This document shows positions 56,503 to 64,000 of a stretch of 64,000 bases of DNA, piece by piece. How positions within the stretch are numbered: position 1 is the stretch's first letter; the number at the start of each line of letters is the position of its first letter. The position numbers and the translations under genes were made by a program. The notes beneath the pieces are model-generated. The model saw only the letters and a list, made by a program, of their open reading frames with translations, searched no databases and was not told where the DNA came from. Source of the stretch: AC-32 sp963716865 (lineage in GTDB: Bacteria > Actinomycetota > Thermoleophilia > Gaiellales > Gaiellaceae); assembly GCA_963716865.1 (NCBI GenBank), contig CAVQUF010000001.1, positions 248,001 through 312,000 on the forward strand. Reading direction: 5' to 3'.

Positions 56503-57645
56503 GTGGGACATATCGCGGCCAGGACGCTCGAGACCGTCGCGGCGCTGCTTGTCGTCGCCGCTACGCTGGCCGTGATCGCTGTCGAGCTCTTCCCCCGCTC
56601 CTGGCCCGCCGCCCAGCTGAACGCCGTCGCGGTGCTTGCGACGACCGAGCAGACGCCTGTGCTGGCGTGGGCCGTGCGCGCGGTCACCCGCGAGCCGCGG
56701 GTCGAGGAGACGGTCGTCGGCGGGGCGCCGTCCACGGTCGTGCGCCCTGGCCGCGGCCGCGGGCCCTGGCCGGCGATCGTGTTCGTCAACGGCGCGACGC
56801 GCGAGGGGCGCCACCACCCGAAGGTGGAGCGGCTGGCCCGCGGGCTCGCGCGAGCGGGCTTTCTCGTCGTCGTTCCCGACCTTCCCGGCCTGCGGGAGGG
56901 CGAGATCACGCCGATGACGGCCGACGCAACCGCGCGCGTCGCGGAAGCGACCGCCGACCGGCCCGACGCACGCCGCGAGCGCGTAGGTTTCTACGGCGTC
57001 TCCGTCGGCGCGTCGCTGGCGCTGCTGGCCGCCGAGCGCCCGGAGCTCGCCTCGCGCGTGACGGTCGTCGGCGGAGAGGCGCCCTGGACCGACCTCGGAC
57101 GGATCGTCCGGCTCGCGACGACCGGCGACTACAACGGCCGGCCGTACGTGACCGACCCGTACGCCTCGCTCGCGATCGCGCGCTCGCTGGCGGCTGGACT
57201 CCCGCCGAGCCCCGGCCGCTCCCGGCTCGTACGACAGCTCGAGGCGGTGCCCGACGACGACCCCGAGCCGCTCGCCGGTCTCCACCCCGACGCGTACCAG
57301 GACGGCCCGCGGACACTCGTCGAGCTGCTGCTGAACCGCGACCCGGGCCGCTTCGATGCGCTCTACGCCCGCCTTCCCACGCGCGTGCGCCGGTCGGTCG
57401 AGACGCTCTCGCCGCTACAGCTCGCGGACCGTCTCACAGCCCCGGTCGAGCTGGCCTCGTCGCCGCACGACAAGTACTTCCCGCCCGCGGAGTCGCAGGC
57501 GCTCGCGCACGCCGCGCCGCGCGTTCACGTGACCGTGACGTCGACGTTCGACCACGCGGTCCCGCACCCGTCACTCGGCGACCTCCGGGACTTCTTGCGC
57601 TTCGACGGCTTCGTCGTCCGCTTCCTGCACCGCGCGCAGCGGTGA
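56503..57645 (+). CDS. Alpha/beta hydrolase (dienelactone-hydrolase/esterase-like) with N-terminal membrane anchor
   Basis: GTG 56503 gives a protein of about 380 residues starting with a hydrophobic helix (about 10-30). PAIVFVNGATREGRHHP is the oxyanion region, VGFYGVSVGASLAL holds the GxSxG nucleophile elbow, and SSPHDKYFPPAE and STFDHAVPHPS supply the acid and histidine. It is probably a membrane-anchored or secreted esterase; the substrate is unknown. It is divergent from rplU and ends 7 bp from the convergent RNase E/G gene. Confidence 0.77.
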   Translation: MGHIAARTLETVAALLVVAATLAVIAVELFPRSWPAAQLNAVAVLATTEQTPVLAWAVRAVTREPRVEETVVGGAPSTVVRPGRGRGPWPAIVFVNGATREGRHHPKVERLARGLARAGFLVVVPDLPGLREGEITPMTADATARVAEATADRPDARRERVGFYGVSVGASLALLAAERPELASRVTVVGGEAPWTDLGRIVRLATTGDYNGRPYVTDPYASLAIARSLAAGLPPSPGRSRLVRQLEAVPDDDPEPLAGLHPDAYQDGPRTLVELLLNRDPGRFDALYARLPTRVRRSVETLSPLQLADRLTAPVELASSPHDKYFPPAESQALAHAAPRVHVTVTSTFDHAVPHPSLGDLRDFLRFDGFVVRFLHRAQR

Positions 57646-57652
57646 GGGCGCG

Positions 57653-60178
57653 CTACGGGGTCGGGCTCGAGGCCGGCTTGGTTCCGCTCTTGCGCCTGCG
57701 GCGGCCGCCTCGGGAGCCTCGCCGCGTCTTCTTTTTCGGCTTCGGCTGTTCCTCTCCGTTCTCCGCGACGTTCTCGGCGACGGCCTCGGGTTCGGCCTGC
57801 GGCTCTGCCGCCTCGGCGCGTCCGAGCTTCGGATCCGGAAGATGGATCTTCGGGCCCTGGCCGTCTGCCGACGCCTCCGCGGCCTCGCCGGCCGGCTTCT
57901 TGCGCCTGCGCCGGCCACCGCGTGACCCGCGCCTGGTCTTCTTCTTCGGCGTTTCCTCCTCCGGCGCGGCCTCGGCCTCCGGCTCGGGTGCCTCCTCGGG
58001 CTCCTCGGACTCCTCGACCTCCTCGGCCTCCAGCTCCGGCTCCGGCTCGGCGTCGGCGTCCTTCGGCTGGCCCTTGCGGGCGGGCGGCTTGCGGGTCGGC
58101 TTCTCCGCCTCGCGCTCGGCCGTGATCGGCGGCTCCGCCCGGTCGGCCTTGCCGACCAGCGTGGCGTAGGCGACGCCGTCCATGACCCGCTCGATGCGCA
58201 CCTTCGCCTGCTTGCCGACGAGGGACGCGCCACCGCCGACGCAGACCGCGAGCCCGTCGAGCTTCCCGGTCGCCGTGCTCGCGTCGTGGAGGCCGATCTC
58301 GACCAGCTTCAGCGAGACCTCGGAGCCTTCCTTCACAGGCGTCTCCGGCGCCAGGCTCTCGTACGTGCCCTTGCCGAGCTCCTCGAAGTGGTCGGTCGGG
58401 ACGCCCTCGCGCGACTCGATCAGGAACCGCCGGCGGGTGTCCTCCTCGATCGCCTGCAGGCGCGAGGCCCCCGGGCCGATCAGGACGCTAGCGACCGCCG
58501 CGTTCAGCTCGAGCTTGAAGGCCTTCGTCCGCGGCGCGCTCGCCGCCAGCTCCCGCAGGCGCCGCTCGGCGTCCACCGCGGCCGAGGCCTCGGAGAGCAC
58601 CACGCCGTCGCCGTGGCAGACCACGCACTTGCGCGTGAGGATCTCGCGCGGTCCGTCGGTCACGTTCTGCCGCGTCATCTCGACGAGCCCGAGCGGCGAG
58701 ATCTCGACAACGTACGTCTTGGTGCGGTCGCGCTCGAGCTCGGACTTGAGCGCCTCCTCGACGGTGGCCCGGTTCCTCGGGTTCGCCATGTCGATGAAGT
58801 CGATGACGATGATCCCGCCGATGTCGCGCAGCCGCAGCTGGCGCACGACCTCCTTGACCGCCTCGAGGTTGTTCTTCGTGATCGTGTCCTCGAGCCGGCT
58901 CCCGGACGAGCGGGAGCGCGAGCCGACGAAACGGCCCGTGTTGACGTCGATGACCGTGAACGCCTCCGCGTAGTCGAAGATCAGGTAGCCGCCCGAGGGC
59001 AGGTCGACGCGGCGCGAGAGCGTGGAGCGGATCTCGGCGTCCACGCCGAGCGACTCCATCAGCGGCGTCTTCTCGCGGTGACGCTGAACGCGCTCGGCCA
59101 TGTGCGGCGAGGTCTTCTTCAGGTAGCCGACGACCCGCTTGTACGTGCGGTCATGGTCGATCACAGCCCGTTCGAAGTCCTCCGTGAAGAGGTCGCGCAC
59201 GACCCGCAGCGGAAGCTCGGCCTCCTGGTAGACGAGCGCAGGCACCGGCGCGGACTTCGCGCGGGCCTCGATCGTCTTCCAGAGCCGCTGCAGGAAGACG
59301 AGGTCGCGCTCGATGTCCTCGGCGGAGGCGCCCTCGGCCGCGGTGCGGACGATCACCCCGCCCTTCTTCACGTCGAGACCCTTGAGGATGTCGCGCAGCC
59401 GCGTGCGCTCCGCGTCCTCGAGCCTGCGCGAGACGCCGAGCCCCTCTCCGCTCGGGACGAAGACGACGAAGCGGCCCGGGAGCGAGATCTCGGTCGTCAG
59501 GCGCGCGCCCTTCGACTTCATCGGGTCCTTGACCGCCTGGACGAGCACCTGCTGGCCGCGGCTGAGCAGGTCCTGGATCTTGCGGCCGTGCGAGCGGCCC
59601 TCGAGCTCGGGACCGACGACCTCGTCCACGAAGAGGAAGCCGTTCTTCTCGAGGCCGATCTCGATGAACGCCGCCTCCATCCCCGGCAGGACGTTGTCGA
59701 CGGTGCCCTTGTAGATGTTCCCGGCGATCGAGCGGCGTTCGGGGCGCTCGAGGTAGGCCTCGGCGACCCGGTCGTCCTCGAGCACGGCGACGCGCTGCTC
59801 GCTCACGTCGACGGAGATGATCAGCTCGCGCTTCGCGGGTGGAAGCGGCGGGCGGCGCGGCGGCGTCCGCCGGCGCGGAGCGCGCTGCTTGCGCGCTGCC
59901 GGGCGCCGCTCGGGACGGACGACTGCGCCTTCGCGGGCTCGGGCTTCTTCGCCTCTACCTCGGGCTTCGCCTCCGCCGTGCCAGCGCCGGGACGCTTGCG
60001 ACCACGACCACCACGGCTTCCACGCCTGCGGCGCTTGCGGGCGGGCTGTGTCTCGTCGGTTGCGCCCGCTGGGGCGGGCGCCTCGGCTGTTACGTGGCTT
60101 GTCAGGTCTAGTCGGCGCGCTCGCATCGGCGGCGCGCTCCTCGTGTGACGGCTTCGGCCGTCGGAACCATCGCAACAA
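57653..60178 (-). CDS. rne: Ribonuclease E/G with basic and acidic extensions
   Basis: TTG 60178 lies seven bases after AGGAG. Residues about 120-630 are the catalytic core: an S1 domain (IAGNIYKGTVDNVLPGMEAA), YLIFDYAEAFTVIDVNTGRF and GGIIVIDFIDMANPRNR with the two metal aspartates, and the zinc-link TRKCVVCHGDG. A second RNA-binding part follows, then a C-terminal acidic region with two copies of RRGSRGGRRRRK. A third such motif (RRGSRGGRGRK) lies in the N-terminal extension but in another frame (about 59860-60100), between two compensating indels. It is the main mRNA decay and rRNA-processing endonuclease. Confidence 0.93.
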   Translation of the reverse strand: MLRWFRRPKPSHEERAADASAPTRPDKPRNSRGARPSGRNRRDTARPQAPQAWKPWWSWSQASRRWHGGGEARGRGEEARAREGAVVRPERRPAARKQRAPRRRTPPRRPPLPPAKRELIISVDVSEQRVAVLEDDRVAEAYLERPERRSIAGNIYKGTVDNVLPGMEAAFIEIGLEKNGFLFVDEVVGPELEGRSHGRKIQDLLSRGQQVLVQAVKDPMKSKGARLTTEISLPGRFVVFVPSGEGLGVSRRLEDAERTRLRDILKGLDVKKGGVIVRTAAEGASAEDIERDLVFLQRLWKTIEARAKSAPVPALVYQEAELPLRVVRDLFTEDFERAVIDHDRTYKRVVGYLKKTSPHMAERVQRHREKTPLMESLGVDAEIRSTLSRRVDLPSGGYLIFDYAEAFTVIDVNTGRFVGSRSRSSGSRLEDTITKNNLEAVKEVVRQLRLRDIGGIIVIDFIDMANPRNRATVEEALKSELERDRTKTYVVEISPLGLVEMTRQNVTDGPREILTRKCVVCHGDGVVLSEASAAVDAERRLRELAASAPRTKAFKLELNAAVASVLIGPGASRLQAIEEDTRRRFLIESREGVPTDHFEELGKGTYESLAPETPVKEGSEVSLKLVEIGLHDASTATGKLDGLAVCVGGGASLVGKQAKVRIERVMDGVAYATLVGKADRAEPPITAEREAEKPTRKPPARKGQPKDADAEPEPELEAEEVEESEEPEEAPEPEAEAAPEEETPKKKTRRGSRGGRRRRKKPAGEAAEASADGQGPKIHLPDPKLGRAEAAEPQAEPEAVAENVAENGEEQPKPKKKTRRGSRGGRRRRKSGTKPASSPTP

Positions 60179-60324
60179 ATGAAAACTCCTTGGTTGGCGC
60201 GCGCGCTTCGGTCACCCATCGACGGGCGGAGCGCGCGCTGCAGCTTGATGTGACTGGGCATACCCACAGGCTAGCAGCGCGACCTGCGGGCGCCGAGCAA
60301 CTCGATCAAGCAGCTGCGGCTGGC

Positions 60325-60357
60325 CGGAGCTTCGCGCGCTTCGCTCGGACAGCGCGC
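60325..60357. repeat. 33-bp repeat with GCGCGCT/AGCGCGC hairpin, copy 1 (copy 2 at 60480-60512)
   Basis: 33 bases starting CGGAGCTTCGCGCGC are identical at 60325 and 60480. Inside, GCGCGCT and AGCGCGC form a 7-bp stem with a 10-base loop. Copy 2 is the 3' end of the small gene at 60461-60658. Copy 1, downstream of it, still reads RAVRAKRAKLRPAAAA and a stop in the same frame, with synonymous third-base differences beyond the identical core. The rest of 60179-60460 shows no gene. Confidence 0.85.
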
Positions 60358-60460
60358 TCCCACATCGCAATCCTGAACGTTCAATTGGTTCGACCGGTCA
60401 TTTCAGACGGACGTGCGAGCAAAGGCCCGCACGTCCTGAGGACGGCACCGCAAGCGGCGC

Positions 60461-60658
60461 CTAGGCGGCTGCGGCGGGGCGGAGCTTCGCGCGCTTCGCT
60501 CGGACAGCGCGCAGCCGCTGATGCAGGCGTGCCCACGCCCAGGGTTCGACCTCGCAGTACCGGAGCGCGGTTTGCCCCCGCGTCGCTTCGAGGTACTCGA
60601 ACCAGGCGTCGGCTTCCTCGATCAACAGCAGCTCCTCGGCTTCTCGTCTGGCGACCAT
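60461..60658 (-). CDS. Small basic protein of unknown function (65 residues)
   Basis: ATG 60658. An acidic N-terminal half (EAEELLLIEEADAWFEYLEA) is followed by EVEPWAWARLHQRLRAVRAK and a basic, alanine-rich tail ending in AAAA. It is a predicted helical protein. Codon use is like its neighbours, and a synonymous copy of its last 16 codons lies 155 bp downstream, which argues for real coding. It sits between rodA and the RNase E/G gene. No known family was recognised. Confidence 0.6.
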   Translation of the reverse strand: MVARREAEELLLIEEADAWFEYLEATRGQTALRYCEVEPWAWARLHQRLRAVRAKRAKLRPAAAA

Positions 60659-60710
60659 GGCGTGATCGTAGGACGACAGGCGGACGGAGTATCACGGGGA
60701 ACCCCTGGTT

Positions 60711-61904
60711 CTAGCGAAATACGCGTCTGCGGGCCGTGCCGCGGACGTGAATTGCTTCGAGCACGCCGATCGCGAGCAGGTTGGAGATCATCGCCGAGCC
60801 GCCCACGCTCACGAACGGAAGCGGGATTCCGGTCACCGGGGCGATCCCGATCGTCATGCCGACGTTGACGAAGATCTGGAACAGGAAGGCGACCACGATC
60901 CCTCCCGCGGCGATCGCCGAGAACGCATCCCGCGCACCCGCGACGATCTTCAGCCCGCGCCAGACGACGAGCAGGTAGAGCAGGAGCAGGATCGAGATGC
61001 CGACGAAGCCGCGCTGCTCGGCCAGCGAGGCGAACGCGAAGTCGGTCGCGTGCTCGGGGAGGAAGTGGAGGCTCGTCTGGGTCGCGCCCGCGATACCGCG
61101 GCCGCGCAGGCCGCCGGAGCCGACCGAGTTGATCGACTGCGCCACGTTGTAGGTCGCGCCCGAGGGGTCCTGGTCGGGGTGCGTGAAGTGCGTCAGGCGC
61201 TGCTCCTGGTAGGGCTTGAGCACGTGGACTCCCGCCGACGGCAGGAGCCACAGCACGGTGAGGATCACCGCGAGCGTGCCGAGCCCGAGCGCGGCCAGGT
61301 GCGCCCAGCGCGTCCCGGCGACGAACAGGACTCCGAAGAGGGCGACGGCGTAGACCAGCGTCGTGCCGACGTCCGGCTGGACGAAGACGAGCAGCATCGG
61401 GATCGCCGCGAGGCCGATCGCCTCGACCACGGTCCGGCTGTCGCCGAGGCGCCTGGCCCGGTCGGCCAGGAAGCCGGCCAGGCAGAGAACGAACAGCAGC
61501 TTCCCGAACTCCGACGGCTGGAAGCGGAAGAGGCCGACGTCGAGCCAGCGCTTCGAGTGGCGCGAGACCGTGCCCCCGACCAGCACGAGCAGCATGATCC
61601 CGACCATCCCGCCGTAGAGCGGGCGTTTGAACCGGCGGTAGTAGTCCGGGTCGATCAGGATCGCGAGGGCGAGCCCGACGACGCCGACGGCCGCGTAGGC
61701 CGTCTGCCGCACGACGTAGTAGCTGGAGTCGCCGGCGATGTCGCTCTTCGTGATCCCCGCGATCGCCCAGAGCCCGTAGCCGAGCAGCGCCGCGACGGCG
61801 CCGAGCAGGACCCAGTCGAGCCGGCGCGCGAAGGACGCGAGCTGGATCCGCTCGACCCTGACCGGGCCGAGGCCCTTCGCGCGGGTGTTGACGGCCTCGA
61901 TCAC
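60711..61904 (-). CDS. rodA: Rod-shape SEDS glycosyltransferase RodA
   Basis: 397 residues from GTG 61904, overlapping the mrdA stop as GTGA. Ten membrane helices; LFRFQPSEFGKLLFVLCLAG is the SEDS signature near the active site and the large external loop carries QSINSVGSGGLRGRGIAGAT. LPEHATDFAFASLAEQRGFV and GIPLPFVSVGGSAMISNLLA are conserved. It polymerises lipid II into glycan strands with PBP2 for elongation. Intact. Confidence 0.95.
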   Translation of the reverse strand: MIEAVNTRAKGLGPVRVERIQLASFARRLDWVLLGAVAALLGYGLWAIAGITKSDIAGDSSYYVVRQTAYAAVGVVGLALAILIDPDYYRRFKRPLYGGMVGIMLLVLVGGTVSRHSKRWLDVGLFRFQPSEFGKLLFVLCLAGFLADRARRLGDSRTVVEAIGLAAIPMLLVFVQPDVGTTLVYAVALFGVLFVAGTRWAHLAALGLGTLAVILTVLWLLPSAGVHVLKPYQEQRLTHFTHPDQDPSGATYNVAQSINSVGSGGLRGRGIAGATQTSLHFLPEHATDFAFASLAEQRGFVGISILLLLYLLVVWRGLKIVAGARDAFSAIAAGGIVVAFLFQIFVNVGMTIGIAPVTGIPLPFVSVGGSAMISNLLAIGVLEAIHVRGTARRRVFR

Positions 61905-63937
61905 CCGCCCGCTCCGTTGGCGCCCGTGTGGAAGTACTGCTGGAACACCTTCAGCGCCGCCGGGGCGGCCGCGTCGGCGCCGAAGCCGCCGTTCTCGATC
62001 AGCGCGCAGACGACGAGCTGCGGCGGCTCGGAGCTGCTCACCGGCCCGTAGCCGCACCACCACGACTGGTCCTGCTCGCCGGTGTAGCCGGGCAGATGGA
62101 TGATCTTCTGCGCGGTCCCGGTCTTGCCGGCGATCGGGATCGGGAAGTTGCCGAAGACTTTGGCGGAGGTTCCGTAGGCGAATGCGTGAGTCGCCTGGTA
62201 GAGCCCGTCCTGGACGACCGCGAGTGCCGTCCGGTCGAGCCCGGCCGACTGGGGCGGCGGAGGCGTGAAGCGGTGCACCACCCGGGCGCCGCCCTCCTCG
62301 GCGTCCTCGACGAGGTGGGGCCGCACGAGCTTGCCGCCGTTCGCGAGCAGCGCGTAGAAACGCGCCATCTGGAGCGGCGTGACGAGCAGGTCCTTCTGCC
62401 CGATCGCGAGCTGGATCGAGTCGCCCGGCTTCCAGAGGCGGTCGACCTGCCAGTTGCCCGGATCGGTCTTCTTCGTGAACGTCCGGTCGCGCCACTCCGG
62501 CGTCGGCAGCAGGCCCGACGACTCGGGGCCGACGTCAACGCCCGTCTTCTGCCCGATCCCGAACCTCGAGGCCCAGGCCTGGAGCGGGTGGCCGGCGGTC
62601 GGCGGCGCCTTGTAGAAGTCGTAGCCGAGCTGGTAGAACCACGTGTCGCACGAGGCGGCGAGCGCGGTCGGGAGCTCCATCGCCTCGTTGATGTACGGGT
62701 CGACGTTGTGGAAGACCCCGCCCGGTGCGATCGTGCCGTCGGGCCTGCGAACGACGAACGTGCCGGTGCAGGCGAGCGACGTCGAGGGCGAGATCACGTG
62801 CGTCTGCAGCGCGGCGAGCGCCGTGATCGGCTTGAAGGTCGAGCCCGCGGGGTAGAGCCCGCTGATCGCGCGGTTGAGCGACGGGTAGTTGTCCTGCTGC
62901 GCGGTCGCTCCCGTCAGGCCTGCGGCGGCCAGCCGCTTGTTCGTGACGCGGCCGGTGTAGACGCGCGGGTCGAACGTCGGGTTCGACGCCATTGCCCGGA
63001 TCGAGCCGTCACGGGGGTCGAGGGCCACGATCGCCCCGCCGTCGGCCGCCCACTGCCCGTTGTTGTTGGCCAGCCGGATCCCGTAGCGGAGCGCGTTCTC
63101 GGCGGCCCGCTGGAGGTTGACGTCGAGGGTCAGGCGAATCGACTCGCCGGGGCTCGGCCGCCGCGTCGGCACGAGCGGGCCGAGCGGATGCCCGAGCGAG
63201 TTCACCCTGAGCTGCGCCAGCCCGGACCGGCCGCGCAGATACGAGTCGTAGCTCGACTCGAGCCCGGCCTGGCCGATCTCGTCCCCCGGCTGGTATCCGT
63301 GCTTCTGCAGCTGCTTCAGCTGGTCCGGCGAGATCTCGGAGACGTAGCCGAGCAGCTGCGCCGCGAGCGGCCCGTACGTGTAGCTGCGCAGGTAGGTGTC
63401 GACGACGCGGACGCCCGGGAACTGCTCGCTGTTCTCGAGCAGGTAGTTGACCGGCGCGTCGCGGGTGACCGACTCCCGCACCGTCACGGGCGTGACGGGG
63501 TCGCTCCCCCGCTGCTTGATCTCCACCAGGATCTGACGCAGGGGGACGTGGAGCATGCTCGAGAGGCTCTTCAGCTCGGCCAGCCGCTTCGGCCAGGTCT
63601 TCGGCAGGTCGGCCGGCCAGAGCTGCACGGCGGTCCCCGGCACCGTCGCGACGAGCGGGTGGCCCGAGCGGTCGAAGATCTCGCCGCGCTGCGCCGGGAT
63701 CGGCACGGAGCGGATCTGGTTGTCGAGCGCCGCGCGGAGGTACTGGGGCCCCGAGAGAACCTGCAGGGCCCAGAGGCGGAAGAAGAGGACGCTGAACACG
63801 ACGAGGGCGACCGCCGCGAGGATCCCGATCCTCAGCGCGAGCTGCGGCGTGAAGCGGTAGGGCTCCTCGACGCGGGGGCTGGGCGGCAGGAAGCCACCGC
63901 CGCCCGGCGGACGGGCGCGGGCGCCCCTGCTAGCCAA
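61901..63937 (-). CDS. mrdA: Penicillin-binding protein 2 (class B transpeptidase)
   Basis: 678 residues from TTG 63937, nine bases after GGAGG. A single anchor helix (about 38-58), a dimerisation domain (VPIPAQRGEIFDRSGHPLVA) and a transpeptidase domain with SxxK in LYPAGSTFKPITA, the SxN equivalent as SCD in AASCDTWFYQLG, and KTG in IAGKTGTAQK. It cross-links peptidoglycan in the elongasome with RodA. It lies in the mreD-mrdA-rodA order of rod-shape operons. Intact. Confidence 0.95.
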   Translation of the reverse strand: MASRGARARPPGGGGFLPPSPRVEEPYRFTPQLALRIGILAAVALVVFSVLFFRLWALQVLSGPQYLRAALDNQIRSVPIPAQRGEIFDRSGHPLVATVPGTAVQLWPADLPKTWPKRLAELKSLSSMLHVPLRQILVEIKQRGSDPVTPVTVRESVTRDAPVNYLLENSEQFPGVRVVDTYLRSYTYGPLAAQLLGYVSEISPDQLKQLQKHGYQPGDEIGQAGLESSYDSYLRGRSGLAQLRVNSLGHPLGPLVPTRRPSPGESIRLTLDVNLQRAAENALRYGIRLANNNGQWAADGGAIVALDPRDGSIRAMASNPTFDPRVYTGRVTNKRLAAAGLTGATAQQDNYPSLNRAISGLYPAGSTFKPITALAALQTHVISPSTSLACTGTFVVRRPDGTIAPGGVFHNVDPYINEAMELPTALAASCDTWFYQLGYDFYKAPPTAGHPLQAWASRFGIGQKTGVDVGPESSGLLPTPEWRDRTFTKKTDPGNWQVDRLWKPGDSIQLAIGQKDLLVTPLQMARFYALLANGGKLVRPHLVEDAEEGGARVVHRFTPPPPQSAGLDRTALAVVQDGLYQATHAFAYGTSAKVFGNFPIPIAGKTGTAQKIIHLPGYTGEQDQSWWCGYGPVSSSEPPQLVVCALIENGGFGADAAAPAALKVFQQYFHTGANGAGG

Positions 63938-64000
63938 GGAGCCGCACCTCCGTGACGGTCTCGGGCTCGGGGCCAAGCGAGAGCACCCAGCGCGTGAGCG
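63930..64000 (-). CDS. C-terminal end of the gene upstream of mrdA, probably mreD
   Basis: The last 22 codons (ending VLSLGPEPETVTEVRLLG and TAG at 63932-63930) are open to the window edge. They overlap the mrdA start by 8 bp and carry its Shine-Dalgarno site. Position suggests mreD, but the fragment is too short to recognise. Confidence 0.45.
   Translation of the reverse strand, partial: LTRWVLSLGPEPETVTEVRLLG

Overview
The window is strongly GC-rich bacterial DNA, with frequent GTG/TTG starts, GTGA/ATGA stop-start overlaps and few intergenic bases. The housekeeping block at the right end (mrdA-rodA, a small gene, RNase E/G, rplU-rpmA-obg-nadD-rsfS, tRNA-Ala) and the style of the secreted proteins suggest an Actinomycetota genome, possibly of the Thermoleophilia (Gaiellales/Solirubrobacterales) type. 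That placement is inference; there is no rRNA in the window to test it.

Region 1 (1-50.1 kb) is one very large cell-surface/exopolysaccharide locus. It starts with the 5' part of a UDP-GlcNAc 2-epimerase gene and a polytopic membrane protein. Next come two giant secreted proteins built from LamG, fibronectin-III and Big_5 domains with a shared C-terminal module (1.7-14.1 kb), riddled with large near-identical direct repeats. A Wzz-like protein, a Wzy/WaaL-like polymerase/ligase and a methyltransferase follow. A minus-strand operon then carries an AsnB-type amidotransferase, a GT2 and a membrane protein. A CelD-like acyltransferase comes next, followed by four paralogous secreted beta-helix proteins (22.2-31.7 kb) interleaved with a GT2 and a DUF354 protein. 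After these lie ATP-grasp, flavin monooxygenase, polysaccharide deacetylase-like, methyltransferase and alpha/alpha-toroid genes. The last part (37.4-48.9 kb) is GT4-GT2-flippase, another GT4, an SDR epimerase/dehydratase, two DegT aminotransferases, a hexapeptide acetyltransferase, a polyprenyl-phosphate sugar-1-P transferase and a Gfo/Idh/MocA dehydrogenase.

Together these genes can initiate, assemble, flip, polymerise and decorate a repeat-unit polysaccharide. The 3-dehydrogenase, aminotransferase, N-acetyltransferase and 2-epimerase match four steps of the Wbp/Wlb route to 2,3-diacetamido-uronic acid sugars. The AsnB-type amidotransferase could convert such a uronate to a uronamide. An HprK-like kinase (49.1 kb) and an adenylate-cyclase/AAA-ATPase regulator (50.2 kb) close the region.

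Region 2 (53.3-64 kb) is housekeeping: tRNA-Ala(GGC), rsfS, nadD, obgE, rpmA, rplU, an alpha/beta hydrolase, RNase E/G, a small conserved-looking gene, rodA, mrdA and the end of a probable mreD.

Two window-wide observations matter for reading the annotation. First, many accessory genes, and the N-terminus of the RNase E gene, are interrupted by single-base indels; the protein continues in another frame and the indels often sit in C or G runs. Two genes also have in-frame TAG codons. Sequencing error or real decay must be separated before anything is called a pseudogene. Second, a CTAG-centred element (GGCTAGG, often as an inverted repeat) recurs in the intergenic regions before the surface genes and is a candidate regulon signal.
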